The position numbers and the translations under genes are program-made. From the NCBI GenBank assembly GCA_015234045.1, contig JADFWU010000040.1:1-29539 (forward strand): 29,539 nucleotides of DNA, given 5' to 3'. Positions 14,988 through 26,433 of the stretch are shown one piece after another (the first letter of the stretch is position 1; each line of letters starts with the position of its first letter). The notes beneath the pieces are model-generated. The model saw only the letters and a list, made by a program, of their open reading frames with translations. It did no database searches and was not told the origin of the DNA. This stretch comes from Magnetococcales bacterium (GTDB taxonomy: Bacteria > Pseudomonadota > Magnetococcia > Magnetococcales > JADFWU01).

Positions 14988-17170
14988 GACTGTTTGGCAT
15001 GGCGTTTCCACATGGAACGAAATGCCTGTTCCATATTCTTAGCAAACAGTTTGGCATCAAACAGCGGTGATTTTTTCAACCGATCACGCATGGTTGAACG
15101 CAGCGTCTCCAGTCGATCAACATCCTGAGCAAGGGCAACTACCATATCCACATAGGAATCAGCATCCTCGGCAATCAGTTTATCCAATCCCACTTGATTC
15201 AACAAACTGGCACCCACCCGCGCTGCATGTCGATCACCACGCAGCGCCACAACCGGCACACCCATCCATAACGCCTCACAGGTGGTGGTTGTACCATTGT
15301 AAGGAAACGTGTCCAATCCGATATCCGCCTGACCATAAGCGCCCAAATGATCCTGTAATGATGGCACTCTGGAAAGAATGGTCAAACGATCAGCAGTGAT
15401 CCCTTCCTTTTCGAGCAATGCGGTAAAGCGCTTCTGAACCGTCGGACTGGCCATGGATTTGTTTTTTATCAATAGCCTGGAGTCTGGCATGCGTCTGAGA
15501 ATTCTGGCCCAGATTTGAATCGTTGTTTCTGAGATTTTTGTATAATTATTGAAGCTGACAAAGGTGACATAGCCCTTGGATTTTGCAGGCGTTGCCACAA
15601 CATCCGGTGATTTGTCAGCCGGACTATAACAGAGAAAACCATCCGGCAGGCGCATCAATTTCTCTGAATGAAAGGCTTCAGAATCTCCAACCGGATCAGC
15701 AACAGAATCGGTAATACGATAATCAATAGCAGATAAACCCGTGGTATTAGGATAGCCCAACCAAGTCGCCTGAACCGGTGCCGGTTTACTGGCAAACAGT
15801 TGCAGCCGGTGGCCTCTGGTATGACCGGACAGATCCACCAGAATATCAATCTTATCCTTTTGGATCATCTGAGCGGCTTCAGCGTCTGATTTATTATCAA
15901 TCCGCCGCCAACCAATGACCAATTTGCGTAATTTATCTGTGATGTGGTCTGAATGTCTATTATTGGAATAGCAGTAAAAAGAGAGTTTTTTGCTGTTGTA
16001 TTCCTTAAAAAAGGTCAACAAAAAATAGCTCACCGAGTGGGTAATAAAATCACCTGATACAAAACCAATCTTCAACCGTTTCTTATTGGCTTTGATGGCG
16101 CGGTCTTTCAGTTTGACTCTCTTAATGTGTTCACAGGCAGAGTTCCAAGATTGATGCGCTTCAAACAGCTCACTTCGGTCACAGGTGCGGTAATTCATGC
16201 CGAATAAAAGACCGCTATGTGCTTTCAGATGATTCGGATCAAGGGCAATCGCCTTCTTGATGGAAGCCGTACCCGCTTCAAAATACCCTTGGCTGTTTAA
16301 AGCGCTACCGAGATTCATATGTGCGTCAGCACAGTCTGGATCAAGTGCAAGCGCTTTTCGATATTGGATAACAGCCCCGTCGAGATCACCAAAACTTTTC
16401 AACAAGTTGCCAAGATTATTGTACGCACTGACATAGTTCGGATTGATGGCAAGCGCGCGTTCACAGCAGTGAATCGCTTTCTCATGCTCTTTTTGATCTT
16501 TATAGGCATTGGCAAGATTGTTATAGGCTTCTGCATAACGCGGCGACAGCGCAAGCGCTTTTTGAAAGTACTCAATGGCCTTTTGTGGATCACTGCGTTT
16601 TAAGAAAACATTGCCCAAACCAAAATAAGCCAACGATGAATCAGGATTAATGGCACAGGCGTTTTGGTAGCTTGATATCGCCTCATCCAATTGGTCCAAC
16701 GCTTCAAGCGCATTGCCGAGATTGATATAGGCGCTGGAGTGAGAAGGCGTAATCGACAACGCTTTTTTACAAACCGAAACCGCCTCTTGTAATCGCCCCT
16801 GATCTTTCAGCACACTACCTAAATTACTCAACGCCTCGGTATGATTCGGGTTGATGGCAAGCGATTGTTGATAGCTGGCAATGGCCTCCTCATTGCGGCC
16901 CAATTGATGAAGAGAGATAGCCAGATTGAAGTGCAGCTTCGCGTTGGATGGATCAATTTCAAGCGCTTTTTGAAACTGTCCAACAGCCAGATCATGCCGA
17001 CTGATCTGTTGTGCAATCACACCCAGTGTATTGATCGCACCAACATGGTTTGGCACCACCTTGATGACGGCGGTAAGTAGTTTATCAGCTTCACTGAATT
17101 GCCCGGCTGTGTAGTGTTCAATAGCCTTGGAAAATGCAGACTCCACAGAGAGTTTCAACGGCATATCCAT
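14984..17170 (-). CDS. TPR protein with SPINDLY-like GT41 glycosyltransferase domain
   Basis: This 728-residue protein has about nine tetratricopeptide repeats (residues 1-330) followed by a GT41 catalytic domain (about 370-728). The latter matches plant SPINDLY more than animal O-GlcNAc transferase as I recall them: GYPNTTGL with [30 protein letters not shown] with Lys545 at the position of the essential OGT/SPY lysine, and [20 protein letters not shown], where OGT has a GHTTG motif. [13 protein letters not shown] is also intact. Plant SPINDLY is a protein O-fucosyltransferase using GDP-fucose, whereas OGT uses UDP-GlcNAc. This gene is followed, with ATGA overlap, by the two enzymes that make GDP-fucose. 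I therefore infer a protein O-fucosyltransferase. No signal peptide is seen, so it should be cytoplasmic. No good ribosome-binding site precedes 17170; Met3 at 17164 is possible. Confidence 0.9.
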   Translation of the reverse strand: MDMPLKLSVESAFSKAIEHYTAGQFSEADKLLTAVIKVVPNHVGAINTLGVIAQQISRHDLAVGQFQKALEIDPSNAKLHFNLAISLHQLGRNEEAIASYQQSLAINPNHTEALSNLGSVLKDQGRLQEAVSVCKKALSITPSHSSAYINLGNALEALDQLDEAISSYQNACAINPDSSLAYFGLGNVFLKRSDPQKAIEYFQKALALSPRYAEAYNNLANAYKDQKEHEKAIHCCERALAINPNYVSAYNNLGNLLKSFGDLDGAVIQYRKALALDPDCADAHMNLGSALNSQGYFEAGTASIKKAIALDPNHLKAHSGLLFGMNYRTCDRSELFEAHQSWNSACEHIKRVKLKDRAIKANKKRLKIGFVSGDFITHSVSYFLLTFFKEYNSKKLSFYCYSNNRHSDHITDKLRKLVIGWRRIDNKSDAEAAQMIQKDKIDILVDLSGHTRGHRLQLFASKPAPVQATWLGYPNTTGLSAIDYRITDSVADPVGDSEAFHSEKLMRLPDGFLCYSPADKSPDVVATPAKSKGYVTFVSFNNYTKISETTIQIWARILRRMPDSRLLIKNKSMASPTVQKRFTALLEKEGITADRLTILSRVPSLQDHLGAYGQADIGLDTFPYNGTTTTCEALWMGVPVVALRGDRHAARVGASLLNQVGLDKLIAEDADSYVDMVVALAQDVDRLETLRSTMRDRLKKSPLFDAKLFAKNMEQAFRSMWKRHAKQS

Positions 17171-17209
17171 CTTGGAAAGTGTTGAGTATCAAGAAAAGAG
17201 AACCATCGA

Positions 17210-17238
17210 ACTATACAAGATTTTTTCTGATTTTCCAA
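17210..17238 (-). promoter_or_regulatory. Probable promoter of the GT41-fcl-gmd operon
   Basis: On the minus strand TTGGAA (17238-17233) and TATAGT (17215-17210) are separated by exactly 17 nt. Transcription would start about 30 nt before the ATG at 17170. This makes the fucose operon independent of the upstream glycogen cluster. Confidence 0.6.
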
Positions 17239-17247
17239 TACATGCCT

Positions 17248-17269
17248 GCTTGCGAAAACGCTGTTCCAG
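17248..17269 (-). terminator. Weak possible terminator after malQ
   Basis: On the minus strand CGCTG and CAGCG, about 6 nt apart, are followed by four T residues. They lie in the 115-nt gap between malQ and the GT41 operon promoter. The stem is only 5 bp, so termination is uncertain. Confidence 0.3.
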
Positions 17270-17285
17270 CAGCGCACGAGAGCCC

Positions 17286-19511
17286 TTACCGGCCCTGATT
17301 TTTCATCACCGATAAAGCGTTTTGAATCTCCGGTTTTTCGAATAACGCATCCAATGAAATAGCCAAACGCCGTTGCCAATTGGGATGTTGATCAACGGTT
17401 CCAGGCAGGTTGGCAGCCTCCAACAGCATCAAAAGATCTTCCAGTTGAATCAACTGTAACCGCCCCGGTGTCCAGGCTAACCAAGTATGTGCCGCCTGTA
17501 TCAACGCCTCGGAAAACAGTGGATCAGCAGCATCCGCATAAAGCCCGGACACATCCAGACCCGCTTTGGCAAAACTGGCCAGCAGTTTCTTTCTGAAATC
17601 AATCCGGTCCAGACGCTCTTGGCGCTCTACCAACGGATTGGGAAACAGCTTCAATTCAGAACGCCACTCCAAATCCCGACCCAACCACCACCCTTTCAGG
17701 GTTGGCAGATCGTGGGTAGATGCGGAAACAGTGGCATCACGATCATAAAGATGTGGCGCTAACGGCTCGCCAGTAGCATCCCGTTCGAAAAAGAGTAAGC
17801 GATAGGAGAGGATACCCCAATGCGCCAATTTCTCGCGGAAACCATCCGGCACATTGCCCAATGCCTCACCCACCACCAAGGCCCGATTACGTTGACTCTC
17901 CAACGCCACTATGGCCAAAAGATCATCCACAGGATAGCGGACATACGCCCCTTCCAGCGGTGTTGCCCCTTCTGGAATCCAGAACAGGCGGGCCAAGCTC
18001 ATGACATGATCCAGACGCACCGCGCCAGCGTGTCGCATGCTGGCGCGTAACATCTCGGCAAAGGGCGCATAGCCCATCTTTGCCAAACCTTGAGGATGAA
18101 ACGGCGGCAAGCCCCAGTTTTGACCCTGTGGATTAAATGCATCCGGTGGCGCACCAACCCGTGAACCATTTACATAGGCAGCCTGTTGACGCCAAAAATC
18201 ACTGCCATCAGGATCTACGCCGAGCGCCATATCAGCATAGAGCCCAACTTTAAGGCCGCGTTGCAGGCTGGTTTTACCACAGGCTTCAAGTTGAGATTCT
18301 GCCAACCAGAATAGATATTGATAAAAGTGCAACCGCTCTGGATGTTCGGCCATGTATCGCGTACAGGCTATTCCATTGGGCTGATGGTATTCACTGGGCC
18401 AGTCCGACCAGCGCGGACTGTTCTCTTTTACAGTAGCAAAATGTTCGGAAAGCGCTTCAAACAGTGCGCCATGACGCAGTGCATCACCGCCCTGCTCTAC
18501 ATACTGTTCAAACGCCTTGCCTCGTTCGGTTAACGCACCCTGTTGCAGATGATCACGAACAAACACGGTGAACATCTTCTCAAAGGCGACCATTTTCCAA
18601 CGACATACCGAAGGATAATCCACCAAACCATTTTGATTGATTCCTTCCCGCGTGGCCTTTGTGGCCGCCAAATAACGCAGCACAGCAGAGTCACCCGCTT
18701 CTGGCACGGAAAGAATATCCACATAGAGCGGATTAACCAAAGTGCGGCAGGACGGTGAATAAGGGCTGTGCCGTTCAGGAATCTGCAACATCGGTGTATG
18801 GAGTGGATTCAACCCAACCGTGGCACCGCCGAGATCAGCAGTATGATTGACCAGATCATTCAGTACCGAGAAATCACCGATACCCTGTTCATTACCATTC
18901 CTTAATCCATACAGCTGAACCGAAAAACCCCAGCCCCGCCATTCAGGCACATCAAATGATTCCGGCTGATAACAACGCCGTGGTGCAACAATCAACGTGG
19001 TCTCGGCAACGCCTTGATCAAACGCATCACCCATCAATTGGAATGTGTGATAACCCAACGGCAATGGATCATGCACCCAGAATTGCCGCCGATCCATTTC
19101 GCCAATCTCACCGGTAAAGCGGGTGCCCCAAGGCAGTTCATCCAGGTTAAAGAAATTCTGTCGGGTTTCGCCCTCTTCCAGAGTCAACGTCCATTGGGTC
19201 CAGCTGTGACCCTGGTGGCGATAGTGGACAATGGGAATAAAGAATGGCAACTGATCTTCAAACACCACCATGACCGGTGGCAGCCCAGGTTTCCAGGCCG
19301 CCTCTTTGGCACGGATCAGGCTTTTTTCAATGGCCGCATCACTGCTGGCATCCAGATCTAAATCAGCAAGAACCTGTATCAGTGTCGATTCAGGCACCTG
19401 ATACCAAGTGCCACTGGGTGCCCAATATCCGGTATCCACTCCAGCAGCTTCGGCCAGTTGAGCGAGATTTTCAGGAAGGGTTGATTCAGGTTGGCGTGTT
19501 TTGGCGTTCAT
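17286..19511 (-). CDS. malQ: 4-alpha-glucanotransferase (amylomaltase)
   Basis: This 741-residue GH77 enzyme transfers alpha-1,4-glucan segments between acceptors and frees glucose, recycling the short chains left by phosphorylase and debranching enzyme. Family motifs are clear: HSPYSPSCRTLVNPLYVDI, VGAPPDAFNPQGQNWGLPPF, the nucleophile motif VRLDHVM near residue 500, GEALGNVP near 550 with the acid/base Glu, and STHDLPT near 600. The N-terminal 190 residues correspond to the extra domain of E. coli-type MalQ rather than the short Thermus type. It is the last gene of the glycogen operon: its ATG overlaps the glgX stop as ATGA (19508-19511). A new promoter follows downstream for the next operon. 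Confidence 0.95.
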   Translation of the reverse strand: MNAKTRQPESTLPENLAQLAEAAGVDTGYWAPSGTWYQVPESTLIQVLADLDLDASSDAAIEKSLIRAKEAAWKPGLPPVMVVFEDQLPFFIPIVHYRHQGHSWTQWTLTLEEGETRQNFFNLDELPWGTRFTGEIGEMDRRQFWVHDPLPLGYHTFQLMGDAFDQGVAETTLIVAPRRCYQPESFDVPEWRGWGFSVQLYGLRNGNEQGIGDFSVLNDLVNHTADLGGATVGLNPLHTPMLQIPERHSPYSPSCRTLVNPLYVDILSVPEAGDSAVLRYLAATKATREGINQNGLVDYPSVCRWKMVAFEKMFTVFVRDHLQQGALTERGKAFEQYVEQGGDALRHGALFEALSEHFATVKENSPRWSDWPSEYHQPNGIACTRYMAEHPERLHFYQYLFWLAESQLEACGKTSLQRGLKVGLYADMALGVDPDGSDFWRQQAAYVNGSRVGAPPDAFNPQGQNWGLPPFHPQGLAKMGYAPFAEMLRASMRHAGAVRLDHVMSLARLFWIPEGATPLEGAYVRYPVDDLLAIVALESQRNRALVVGEALGNVPDGFREKLAHWGILSYRLLFFERDATGEPLAPHLYDRDATVSASTHDLPTLKGWWLGRDLEWRSELKLFPNPLVERQERLDRIDFRKKLLASFAKAGLDVSGLYADAADPLFSEALIQAAHTWLAWTPGRLQLIQLEDLLMLLEAANLPGTVDQHPNWQRRLAISLDALFEKPEIQNALSVMKNQGR

Positions 19512-21655
19512 ATATCTTCCTTAACCTGTGCCTGAATAAAAACAGCCAAAGCACGAGACACCAATACATAACGGCTATCACTGATCAGGTGTTGCTGTTC
19601 GGGCTCTGGATCTGCTGTATCCACCAACAGTTGCCAACTTTCCGCATTCTCAGCTTTGGGAAAATGACAGGTAATCGGCTTGTCATGGGCATTCATCATC
19701 ACCAGAAAAGTGCTGTCCGGCTCTGGTTGGCCAATACTGGACAGGTGATCCTGACCCGCCTTGCCACTGATCAGAAAACAGAATGCACGTCTTTGTGCCG
19801 TACTCCAATCTTGATCTTTCAGCTCTTGGCCTTTTTCTGACAACCAGGTGATATCCTTACTATTGGTACCACGAATCGTGCGCCCTGAGAAAAATCGATT
19901 GCGCCGAAACACTTTATGATTGCGCCGCAGTTCGATCAAACGTTGGGTAAAAGCGATCATCTGATCCCGTTGTGCATTACCCTTTTCCCAGGAAAGCCAG
20001 TTGATGTGATTATCCTGACAGTAGGGATTATTGTTGCCTTCCCGACTGAAAGCCATTTCATCACCAGACAATATCATCGGCACACCTTGAGAAAGTATCA
20101 GAGTGGCCATGAAATTACGCATCTGTCGTTGCCTGAGCGTCTGGATTTCGGCATCCTCGGTTGCCCCTTCAACACCGCAATTCCAGCTGTTATTTTCGTT
20201 ACAGCCGTCGTTATTGTTCTCCTGATTGGCAGTATTGTGTTTCTGGTTGTAGCTGACCAGATCCCGCAAACTGAAGCCATCATGGGCGGTAACAAAGTTC
20301 ACGCTGGACCACGGACGACGGCCACTATGATCAAACAGGTCCGAAGAACCGGTAATCCGATAGGCCATATCGCCCACCATGCCAGGATCACCCCGCCAGA
20401 ACTTACGCACCGTATCCCGGTAACGATCGTTCCACTCCGCCCAACCGCCGGGATAGTTACCCAGCTGATAACCATCCATACCCAAATCCCACGGCTCGGC
20501 AATCAACTTTACCTTGGATAGCATGGGATCCTGACGCAGCACATCCAGAAAACCGGAACGCCCGTCAAATGCGCCCTGCCGATCCCGCGCCAAACTGGAA
20601 GTCAGATCAAAACGGAAACCATCCACATGCATCTCGCCTACCCAATAGCGCAACGAATCCAGCACCAGTTGTAATACGTTTGGATGCTCCAGATTCAGCG
20701 TATTACCACAGCCGGAGTAGTTTTCATAATAGCGCAACTGATCCGAACAGAGACGATAGTAGGACAGATTATCAATGCCACGATAACACAGCGTTGGACC
20801 CAACTGACTGCCTTCAACAGTGTGGTTGAACACCACATCAAGAATCACCTCAATGCCCGCCTCATGCAGCACGCCCACCATGGTTTTAAATTCTCTGATA
20901 TTGCCGCTGGAGAGATATCGAGATGAAGGTGCCATGAATACGAGCGGATTATAGCCCCAATAGTTGCGTAGCCCCTTTTTCTCTAACTCAGACTCATCGA
21001 CAAACGACTGCACCGGCAACAATTCAAGGGCAGTAACACCAAGATCCTTCAGATAGCGCACCACTTCCGGCATTGTCAGCCCGGCACAGGTGCCACGCAG
21101 CTTAAGCGGCACGTCGGGATGGCGTTTGGTAAAACCGCGCACATGGGTTTCGTAAATGATGGTGTCCCGCCAGGAAGTCGCGGGTGGTTTGTCGTGTCCC
21201 CAAGTATAGGCGTTTTCTACCACCACACTTTTGGGTACATAAGCAGCACTGTCGCGCGTGTCAAAGGAGAGATCCGGGTTTTCCTGTTTCTCTTTTTGAA
21301 AACCAAACAGCGCAGGATGCCAACGCAGTTCACCCACCAAACGCCGTGCATAGGGATCTATCAGCAATTTATGATGATTAAACCGATGACCATTCTGTGG
21401 ATCATAGGGACCGTATACCCGGAATCCATACACCTGTCCGGGTCGCAAATCAGGAAAATAGCCATGCCATATTGAGTGCGTATACTCCGGCAAGGTTACC
21501 CGCTCTTTTTCCATGATACCTTTACGATCAAACAGGCATAATGCCACCTTCTCGGCATTTTCGGAGAAAAGCGCAACATTAACGCCCCGACCATCCCAGG
21601 TGACACCCAAAGGAAACGGATTTCCAGGCCAAATACGCTGAGAACCATGACTCAT
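19508..21655 (-). CDS. glgX: Glycogen debranching enzyme GlgX
   Basis: This 715-residue GH13 isoamylase-type enzyme hydrolyses the alpha-1,6 linkages of phosphorylase-trimmed glycogen. The N-terminal domain ([20 protein letters not shown]) is the usual CBM48 start. The catalytic barrel shows [16 protein letters not shown] near residue 348, AEPWD near 385 and [16 protein letters not shown] near 457, so the nucleophile, acid and third carboxylate are kept. [20 protein letters not shown] is the GlgX/TreX family block. The start at 21655 overlaps the glgB stop as ATGA; a longer reading to 21745 would run back into glgB and lacks family similarity. The stop overlaps malQ. E. coli GlgX is 657 residues, so this one is somewhat longer. 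Confidence 0.95.
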   Translation of the reverse strand: MSHGSQRIWPGNPFPLGVTWDGRGVNVALFSENAEKVALCLFDRKGIMEKERVTLPEYTHSIWHGYFPDLRPGQVYGFRVYGPYDPQNGHRFNHHKLLIDPYARRLVGELRWHPALFGFQKEKQENPDLSFDTRDSAAYVPKSVVVENAYTWGHDKPPATSWRDTIIYETHVRGFTKRHPDVPLKLRGTCAGLTMPEVVRYLKDLGVTALELLPVQSFVDESELEKKGLRNYWGYNPLVFMAPSSRYLSSGNIREFKTMVGVLHEAGIEVILDVVFNHTVEGSQLGPTLCYRGIDNLSYYRLCSDQLRYYENYSGCGNTLNLEHPNVLQLVLDSLRYWVGEMHVDGFRFDLTSSLARDRQGAFDGRSGFLDVLRQDPMLSKVKLIAEPWDLGMDGYQLGNYPGGWAEWNDRYRDTVRKFWRGDPGMVGDMAYRITGSSDLFDHSGRRPWSSVNFVTAHDGFSLRDLVSYNQKHNTANQENNNDGCNENNSWNCGVEGATEDAEIQTLRQRQMRNFMATLILSQGVPMILSGDEMAFSREGNNNPYCQDNHINWLSWEKGNAQRDQMIAFTQRLIELRRNHKVFRRNRFFSGRTIRGTNSKDITWLSEKGQELKDQDWSTAQRRAFCFLISGKAGQDHLSSIGQPEPDSTFLVMMNAHDKPITCHFPKAENAESWQLLVDTADPEPEQQHLISDSRYVLVSRALAVFIQAQVKEDI

Positions 21656-23934
21656 GATAGATCCGAAGACTCCGTAGCCGGTAACAGAATCAATGCCCCA
21701 AGCGGCGGCAAGGTCAAAGAGAGCGAATAGGGTCGCCCATGCCACGTATGATCATCTGCTTGCATGCCACCCTGGTTGCCAATGTTCGAACCACCATAAT
21801 AAGCGGCATCGGTATTGATCCGCTCACGCCACAAACCCGAAAACGGCACACCAATGCGATAATCATGGCGCACCACCGGTGTAAAGTTGAACACCACCAC
21901 CGCACAGGATTTGGGTTCCTGCCCCTGACGAATAAAAGCGATAACGCTCTGATCCTCATCATGACAATCAATCCATTGAAACCCCTCAGGCTTGGTATCC
22001 AACACATGCAGAGCCGGTAACGCTCGATAGAGCAAATTCAAATCACGTACCAAATCCCGGACACGGGCATGCAGGCTTTTGTCATCATCCACCAACTGCC
22101 AATCCAGACCGATATCATGATTCCATTCCCGAATTTGACCGAACTCGCCACCCATGAAGAGCAGCTTTTTACCAGGATGGGTATATTGATAGGCAAATAA
22201 CAGACGCAGATTGGCGGCTTTTTGCCATGCGTCACCGGCCATCCGAGTCCAGAGAGAGCCCTTACCATGCACCACTTCATCATGAGACAGCGGCAACACA
22301 AAGCGTTCGCTATAGGCATATAACTGACTGAAGGTCAGACTATCATGATGGTATCGACGGTGAATGGACTGCTTGGACAGATAGTTGAGCGTGTCATGCA
22401 TCCAGCCCATATTCCATTTATAATCAAAACCCAGTCCGCCCAATACTGCGGGCGCTGAAACCCGTGGCCATGCGGTTGATTCCTCTGCAATCACCACGAC
22501 ACCCGGCGCTTGTTCCGACACCTGATGATTGAGCTTCTGAAGAAAGGCCACTGACTCCAGATTTTCATTACCACCATAGCAGTTTGGCACCCATTCACCC
22601 GGCTTGCGGCTGTAGTCCAGATAGAGCATGGAAGAGACCGCATCCACACGCAATCCATCCACATGGAACGACTCAATCCAGAACAACGCATTGGTGATCA
22701 GAAAATTAACCACCTCCGCCCGCCCCAGATTGTAGATGCAGGTTTCCCAATCAGGATGCCACCCCTGACGCGGATCTTCATGTTCATAGAGAAACGTCCC
22801 GTCAAAGGTACGTAAACCATGTTGATCTTCCGGAAAATGGGCAGGCACCCAATCAACAATCACACCAATACCGGCCTGATGACAACACTCAACAAAGTAG
22901 CGAAAATCATCCGGTCCACCAAACCGATGCGTAGGCGCAAACAGCCCCACCGGTTGATAGCCCCAGGAACCATCAAAAGGGTGTTCCGATACCGGCAGCA
23001 ACTCGATATGCGTAAAGCCCATCCCCTGAACATAGGGCACCAGATCAATAGCCAGTTCCCGATAGGTCAGAACACGTCCATCCTCATCCAAACGCCGTTT
23101 CCAGGAGCCCAAATGCACTTCATAGATACTCATCGGCGCATCAATAGCACCGGTTTGAATTCGGTTTGCCATCCACTCTTCATCCGCCCAAACATAGGGC
23201 GTTGGATCCACCACCACCGATGCCGTACCAAAATCCGTTTCCATGCTTCGGGCCATGGGATCGGATTTCAGCATCCGCTGTTGACCGCTTTGATCTAAAA
23301 TCTCAAATTTATAGAGCGCTCCGGGCTGCACACCGGGAATGAACAACTCCCAAACGCCACAATCATGACACAATCGCAACACATGATGCCGACCATCCCA
23401 GCCATTAAAGTCACCAACCACACTAACCCGCTTGGCATTGGGTGCCCAAACGGCAAAATAACAGCCGTAAACACCATCTACACTGATAAAGTGGGCACCG
23501 AGCCGATCATATGACTGCCAGTGATTACCCTCTTTGATCAGATGTTGATCCAACGTGCCCAACATGATGGGAAAACTGTATGGATCGCGTATTTTCTGTC
23601 CACCATCAACTTCTATAAGGTATTGAGGCTGACCCATGCTCACCTGTGCGGGCCGGTCGGTGATCTCTACCAGCGCAGCAAAAAGCCCAACCTCATGCAA
23701 CCGCGTCATGGATGACCACAGCGCCAAACTCTGACTGTTGAACAGATCCACCGTGCGCGCACCTGGCCAGAACACCCGAATCAACCAATGATCTCGGTCC
23801 ACACGATGCGGTCCCAACACGGAGAAAGGGTTGCCATGGTTACCCTGAACCAGCGCGTCCATTTCAGCAGGATCAAAACCCAGATCCATATCAGCGATTG
23901 AATCCTCAGATTGGGACGTTGTCACAGTGACCAC
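21652..23934 (-). CDS. glgB: 1,4-alpha-glucan branching enzyme
   Basis: This 760-residue GH13 enzyme makes the alpha-1,6 branches of glycogen. It has the N1 and CBM48 domains of the long GlgB type (NPFSVLGPH near residue 40, [21 protein letters not shown] near 155), then [10 protein letters not shown] and the catalytic barrel. Asp431 (LRVDAV), Glu484 (AEESTAW) and Asp552 ([11 protein letters not shown]) align with the nucleophile, acid/base and transition-state residues. Length is slightly above the 728 of E. coli. I use GTG at 23934, 3 nt after the glgP stop, which fits the tight packing of the operon; the next in-frame ATG (residue 16) has no better ribosome-binding site. The stop overlaps the glgX ATG. 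Confidence 0.96.
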   Translation of the reverse strand: MVTVTTSQSEDSIADMDLGFDPAEMDALVQGNHGNPFSVLGPHRVDRDHWLIRVFWPGARTVDLFNSQSLALWSSMTRLHEVGLFAALVEITDRPAQVSMGQPQYLIEVDGGQKIRDPYSFPIMLGTLDQHLIKEGNHWQSYDRLGAHFISVDGVYGCYFAVWAPNAKRVSVVGDFNGWDGRHHVLRLCHDCGVWELFIPGVQPGALYKFEILDQSGQQRMLKSDPMARSMETDFGTASVVVDPTPYVWADEEWMANRIQTGAIDAPMSIYEVHLGSWKRRLDEDGRVLTYRELAIDLVPYVQGMGFTHIELLPVSEHPFDGSWGYQPVGLFAPTHRFGGPDDFRYFVECCHQAGIGVIVDWVPAHFPEDQHGLRTFDGTFLYEHEDPRQGWHPDWETCIYNLGRAEVVNFLITNALFWIESFHVDGLRVDAVSSMLYLDYSRKPGEWVPNCYGGNENLESVAFLQKLNHQVSEQAPGVVVIAEESTAWPRVSAPAVLGGLGFDYKWNMGWMHDTLNYLSKQSIHRRYHHDSLTFSQLYAYSERFVLPLSHDEVVHGKGSLWTRMAGDAWQKAANLRLLFAYQYTHPGKKLLFMGGEFGQIREWNHDIGLDWQLVDDDKSLHARVRDLVRDLNLLYRALPALHVLDTKPEGFQWIDCHDEDQSVIAFIRQGQEPKSCAVVVFNFTPVVRHDYRIGVPFSGLWRERINTDAAYYGGSNIGNQGGMQADDHTWHGRPYSLSLTLPPLGALILLPATESSDLS

Positions 23935-23937
23935 CCA

Positions 23938-26433
23938 TCAAATACGTGAAGAGGGATAGAAAGGATGCAATGGTTCGATATTCCAAACATCCTTGGCATA
24001 GGTGTGTACCGTTCGATCAATGGAGAAATTGCCCATCCGCGCCACATTGAGTACCGCCATCCGCGTCCACTCTTCCGGACTGCCGAACGCATCATCCACA
24101 CGACCCAAACAGGCCATATATGACGCATAGTCGGCACAAACCAGATAGTGATCACCGTCTAAAATCGCATTGACCAGAGAGTGGTAGCGCCCTGGATCAT
24201 CCGGCGAGAAAAAACCATCCCGGATCATGTCCAGCACCTTACGCAACTCCAAATTATCTTCATAATATTGGCGCGAATTGTAGCCGTTATCACGCAGATC
24301 CTGAGCCGCTTCAGCGGTCAAGCCAAAGATGAAGATATTCTCTTTTCCAACGGATTCACGGATTTCAATATTGGCACCGTCCAACGTACCAATGGTCAAC
24401 GCACCATTCATGGCAAACTTCATATTGCCGGTTCCAGACGCTTCCGAACCAGCGGTTGATATCTGCTCGGAAAGATCACAACCCGGCACAATGGTCTCTG
24501 CCATGGTGACGTTATAGTTCGGTAGAAATGCCAACTTCAACGCATCACGCGTATCCGGATCACTATTGATGGTCGCCGCCACATCATTGATCAAACGAAT
24601 GATCAATTTGGCCAAAAAGTAGCCTGGCGCGGCTTTACCAGCGATCACGACAGTACGTGGCAGAGGATCAGAGGCGATCCCCTCTTTGAGCCGATTATAG
24701 CGTGTGATTACTGAAAAAAGATTCAACAGCTGGCGCTTGTATTCATGAATACGTTTGACCTGAATATCAAACAGTGACTGATAATCCACCTGCACGCCGA
24801 CTTTCTTTTGAATCAACTTAGCCAGCCGTTTTTTATTTTGGTTTTTCACTTTGCGAAAAGCCCTCAGAAAACTTTCATCGTCTGCATGGGCTTCCAGTTC
24901 TTTCAGATACGCCAGATCGGTAATCCACTGATCACCAATACGCGCAGTGATCAAACTTGCCAAATTGGGATTGGACTGCAACAACCATCGGCGCTGTGTC
25001 ACACCATTGGTCACATTGATGAACCACTCCTTATCCATCCGATGGAAGGGTTCAAAAGTGCCTTCACACATCAACTGGGTATGCAACTCTGCCACACCGT
25101 TGACCTTATGACTGCCCACTACGGAAAGATGCGCCATCCGCACCCGTTTGGAATCTTCATCAATCAATGAGAGCCGATTGGGCATCTCTGCATCCGCAGG
25201 AAACTGTCGCTTAACGTTGTTGAGATGTTGATGATTGATCCAGTAAATCAAAGCCATATGGCGCGGCACTATCCGCTCCAACATATCAACCGGCCATGTT
25301 TCCAGCGCCTCGGGCATCAAGGTATGATTGGTGTATGAAAACACCTGCCGTGTCATTGCCCAGGCTTCGGCTTTTGGCACCATATGATCATCAATCAAAA
25401 TCCGCATCAACTCAGCGATGGCCAACGACGGATGAGTATCGTTTAAATGGATTGAAACCTTTTCCGGCAAAGTGCGAATATCTTTGAAAGCCCGTTGATG
25501 ACGCTCGATGATATCCATGATGGACGCACTGACAAAGAAATACTCCTGCTTCAATCGCAGAATTTGACCTTTCTCTGTCGCATCATTTGGATAAAGCACA
25601 CGGGACAAGGTTTCCGACAGCGCCCGACCTTCAACCGCTGCGGTATACTCCCCTTCATTGAAATCCTGAAGATTAAAATCCGTAATGGAACGCGCCGACC
25701 ACAGGCGTAGATTCACCAACGTATTGGCACGAAAACCAGCCAAAGGAATGTCATAGCCCAGTGCCATGACCTTTTCTGTATCGACCCAAAGAGTCTGTTC
25801 ATCGCCATCACTCTCTTTATGAGTCACCGCTTTGCCGTTAAAGCGTACCGAATGTTTGACGCAATGACGCTCAAACTCCCAGGGATTGCCAAATCTCAGC
25901 CAGTTTTCCGGATACTCCACCTGTTGGCCATGCTCCACCCGCTGATGAAACATACCGAACTCATAACGGATGCTATAGCCGTAGCCTGGATAACCATGGG
26001 TTGCCATGGACTCCAATATACAAGCCGCCAATCGACCCAAACCACCATTGCCCAAACCAGCGTCCAACTCACAGGCTTTCACCGTGTCATAATTCTGCCC
26101 CAACTCCGACAAGGCAACTTTGACAGGGTTGAGCAGATCCAGAGCAAGCAGGTTGGAAGATAACAGCTGACCAAGCAGGTACTCCATTGAAAGGTAATAG
26201 CTTCTGCGTACATTACGCCGGTTCTGTTCCCGCTCCATTTTGATATAGCGTTCGCTCAAAAGGCCACGCACCAGATAGGCAAGAGCGTAGAACCAATCAT
26301 GACTGGTGGCTTCATCCGGGTTCTTGCCAACGGTGCGTACCATGTTATCGATAAGCCTACTTTTGATGGCAGAAGTTTCCCAGGAACTGGGAAGATCCGA
26401 ACCGAGCATAGGCGCGTTGAGCGGAAGATTCAT
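23938..26433 (-). CDS. glgP: Glycogen/maltodextrin phosphorylase
   Basis: This 831-residue GT35 enzyme releases glucose-1-phosphate from glycogen chain ends with inorganic phosphate. Visible hallmarks are RRSYYLSMEYLLGQLL, ELDAGLGNGGLGRLAAC, GYGYSIRYEFGMF, HLNDTHPSLAIAELMRIL and the pyridoxal-phosphate signature beginning EASGTGNMKFAMNGAL, with the Schiff-base Lys near residue 671. The length matches E. coli GlgP (815). It is cytoplasmic. A purine-rich TGGAG is placed about 11 nt before the ATG. It follows glgA by 240 nt, a gap that could hold its own promoter, and is then tightly packed with glgB, glgX and malQ, so breakdown and branching enzymes appear to be made together. Confidence 0.97.
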   Translation of the reverse strand: MNLPLNAPMLGSDLPSSWETSAIKSRLIDNMVRTVGKNPDEATSHDWFYALAYLVRGLLSERYIKMEREQNRRNVRRSYYLSMEYLLGQLLSSNLLALDLLNPVKVALSELGQNYDTVKACELDAGLGNGGLGRLAACILESMATHGYPGYGYSIRYEFGMFHQRVEHGQQVEYPENWLRFGNPWEFERHCVKHSVRFNGKAVTHKESDGDEQTLWVDTEKVMALGYDIPLAGFRANTLVNLRLWSARSITDFNLQDFNEGEYTAAVEGRALSETLSRVLYPNDATEKGQILRLKQEYFFVSASIMDIIERHQRAFKDIRTLPEKVSIHLNDTHPSLAIAELMRILIDDHMVPKAEAWAMTRQVFSYTNHTLMPEALETWPVDMLERIVPRHMALIYWINHQHLNNVKRQFPADAEMPNRLSLIDEDSKRVRMAHLSVVGSHKVNGVAELHTQLMCEGTFEPFHRMDKEWFINVTNGVTQRRWLLQSNPNLASLITARIGDQWITDLAYLKELEAHADDESFLRAFRKVKNQNKKRLAKLIQKKVGVQVDYQSLFDIQVKRIHEYKRQLLNLFSVITRYNRLKEGIASDPLPRTVVIAGKAAPGYFLAKLIIRLINDVAATINSDPDTRDALKLAFLPNYNVTMAETIVPGCDLSEQISTAGSEASGTGNMKFAMNGALTIGTLDGANIEIRESVGKENIFIFGLTAEAAQDLRDNGYNSRQYYEDNLELRKVLDMIRDGFFSPDDPGRYHSLVNAILDGDHYLVCADYASYMACLGRVDDAFGSPEEWTRMAVLNVARMGNFSIDRTVHTYAKDVWNIEPLHPFYPSSRI

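Noticed and set aside
16331-16970. Recurring short DNA matches (AAGCGCTTTT) about 34 codons or multiples apart
   Set aside because: They encode the repeated helix of the TPR units in the GT41 protein and need no separate explanation as DNA repeats.
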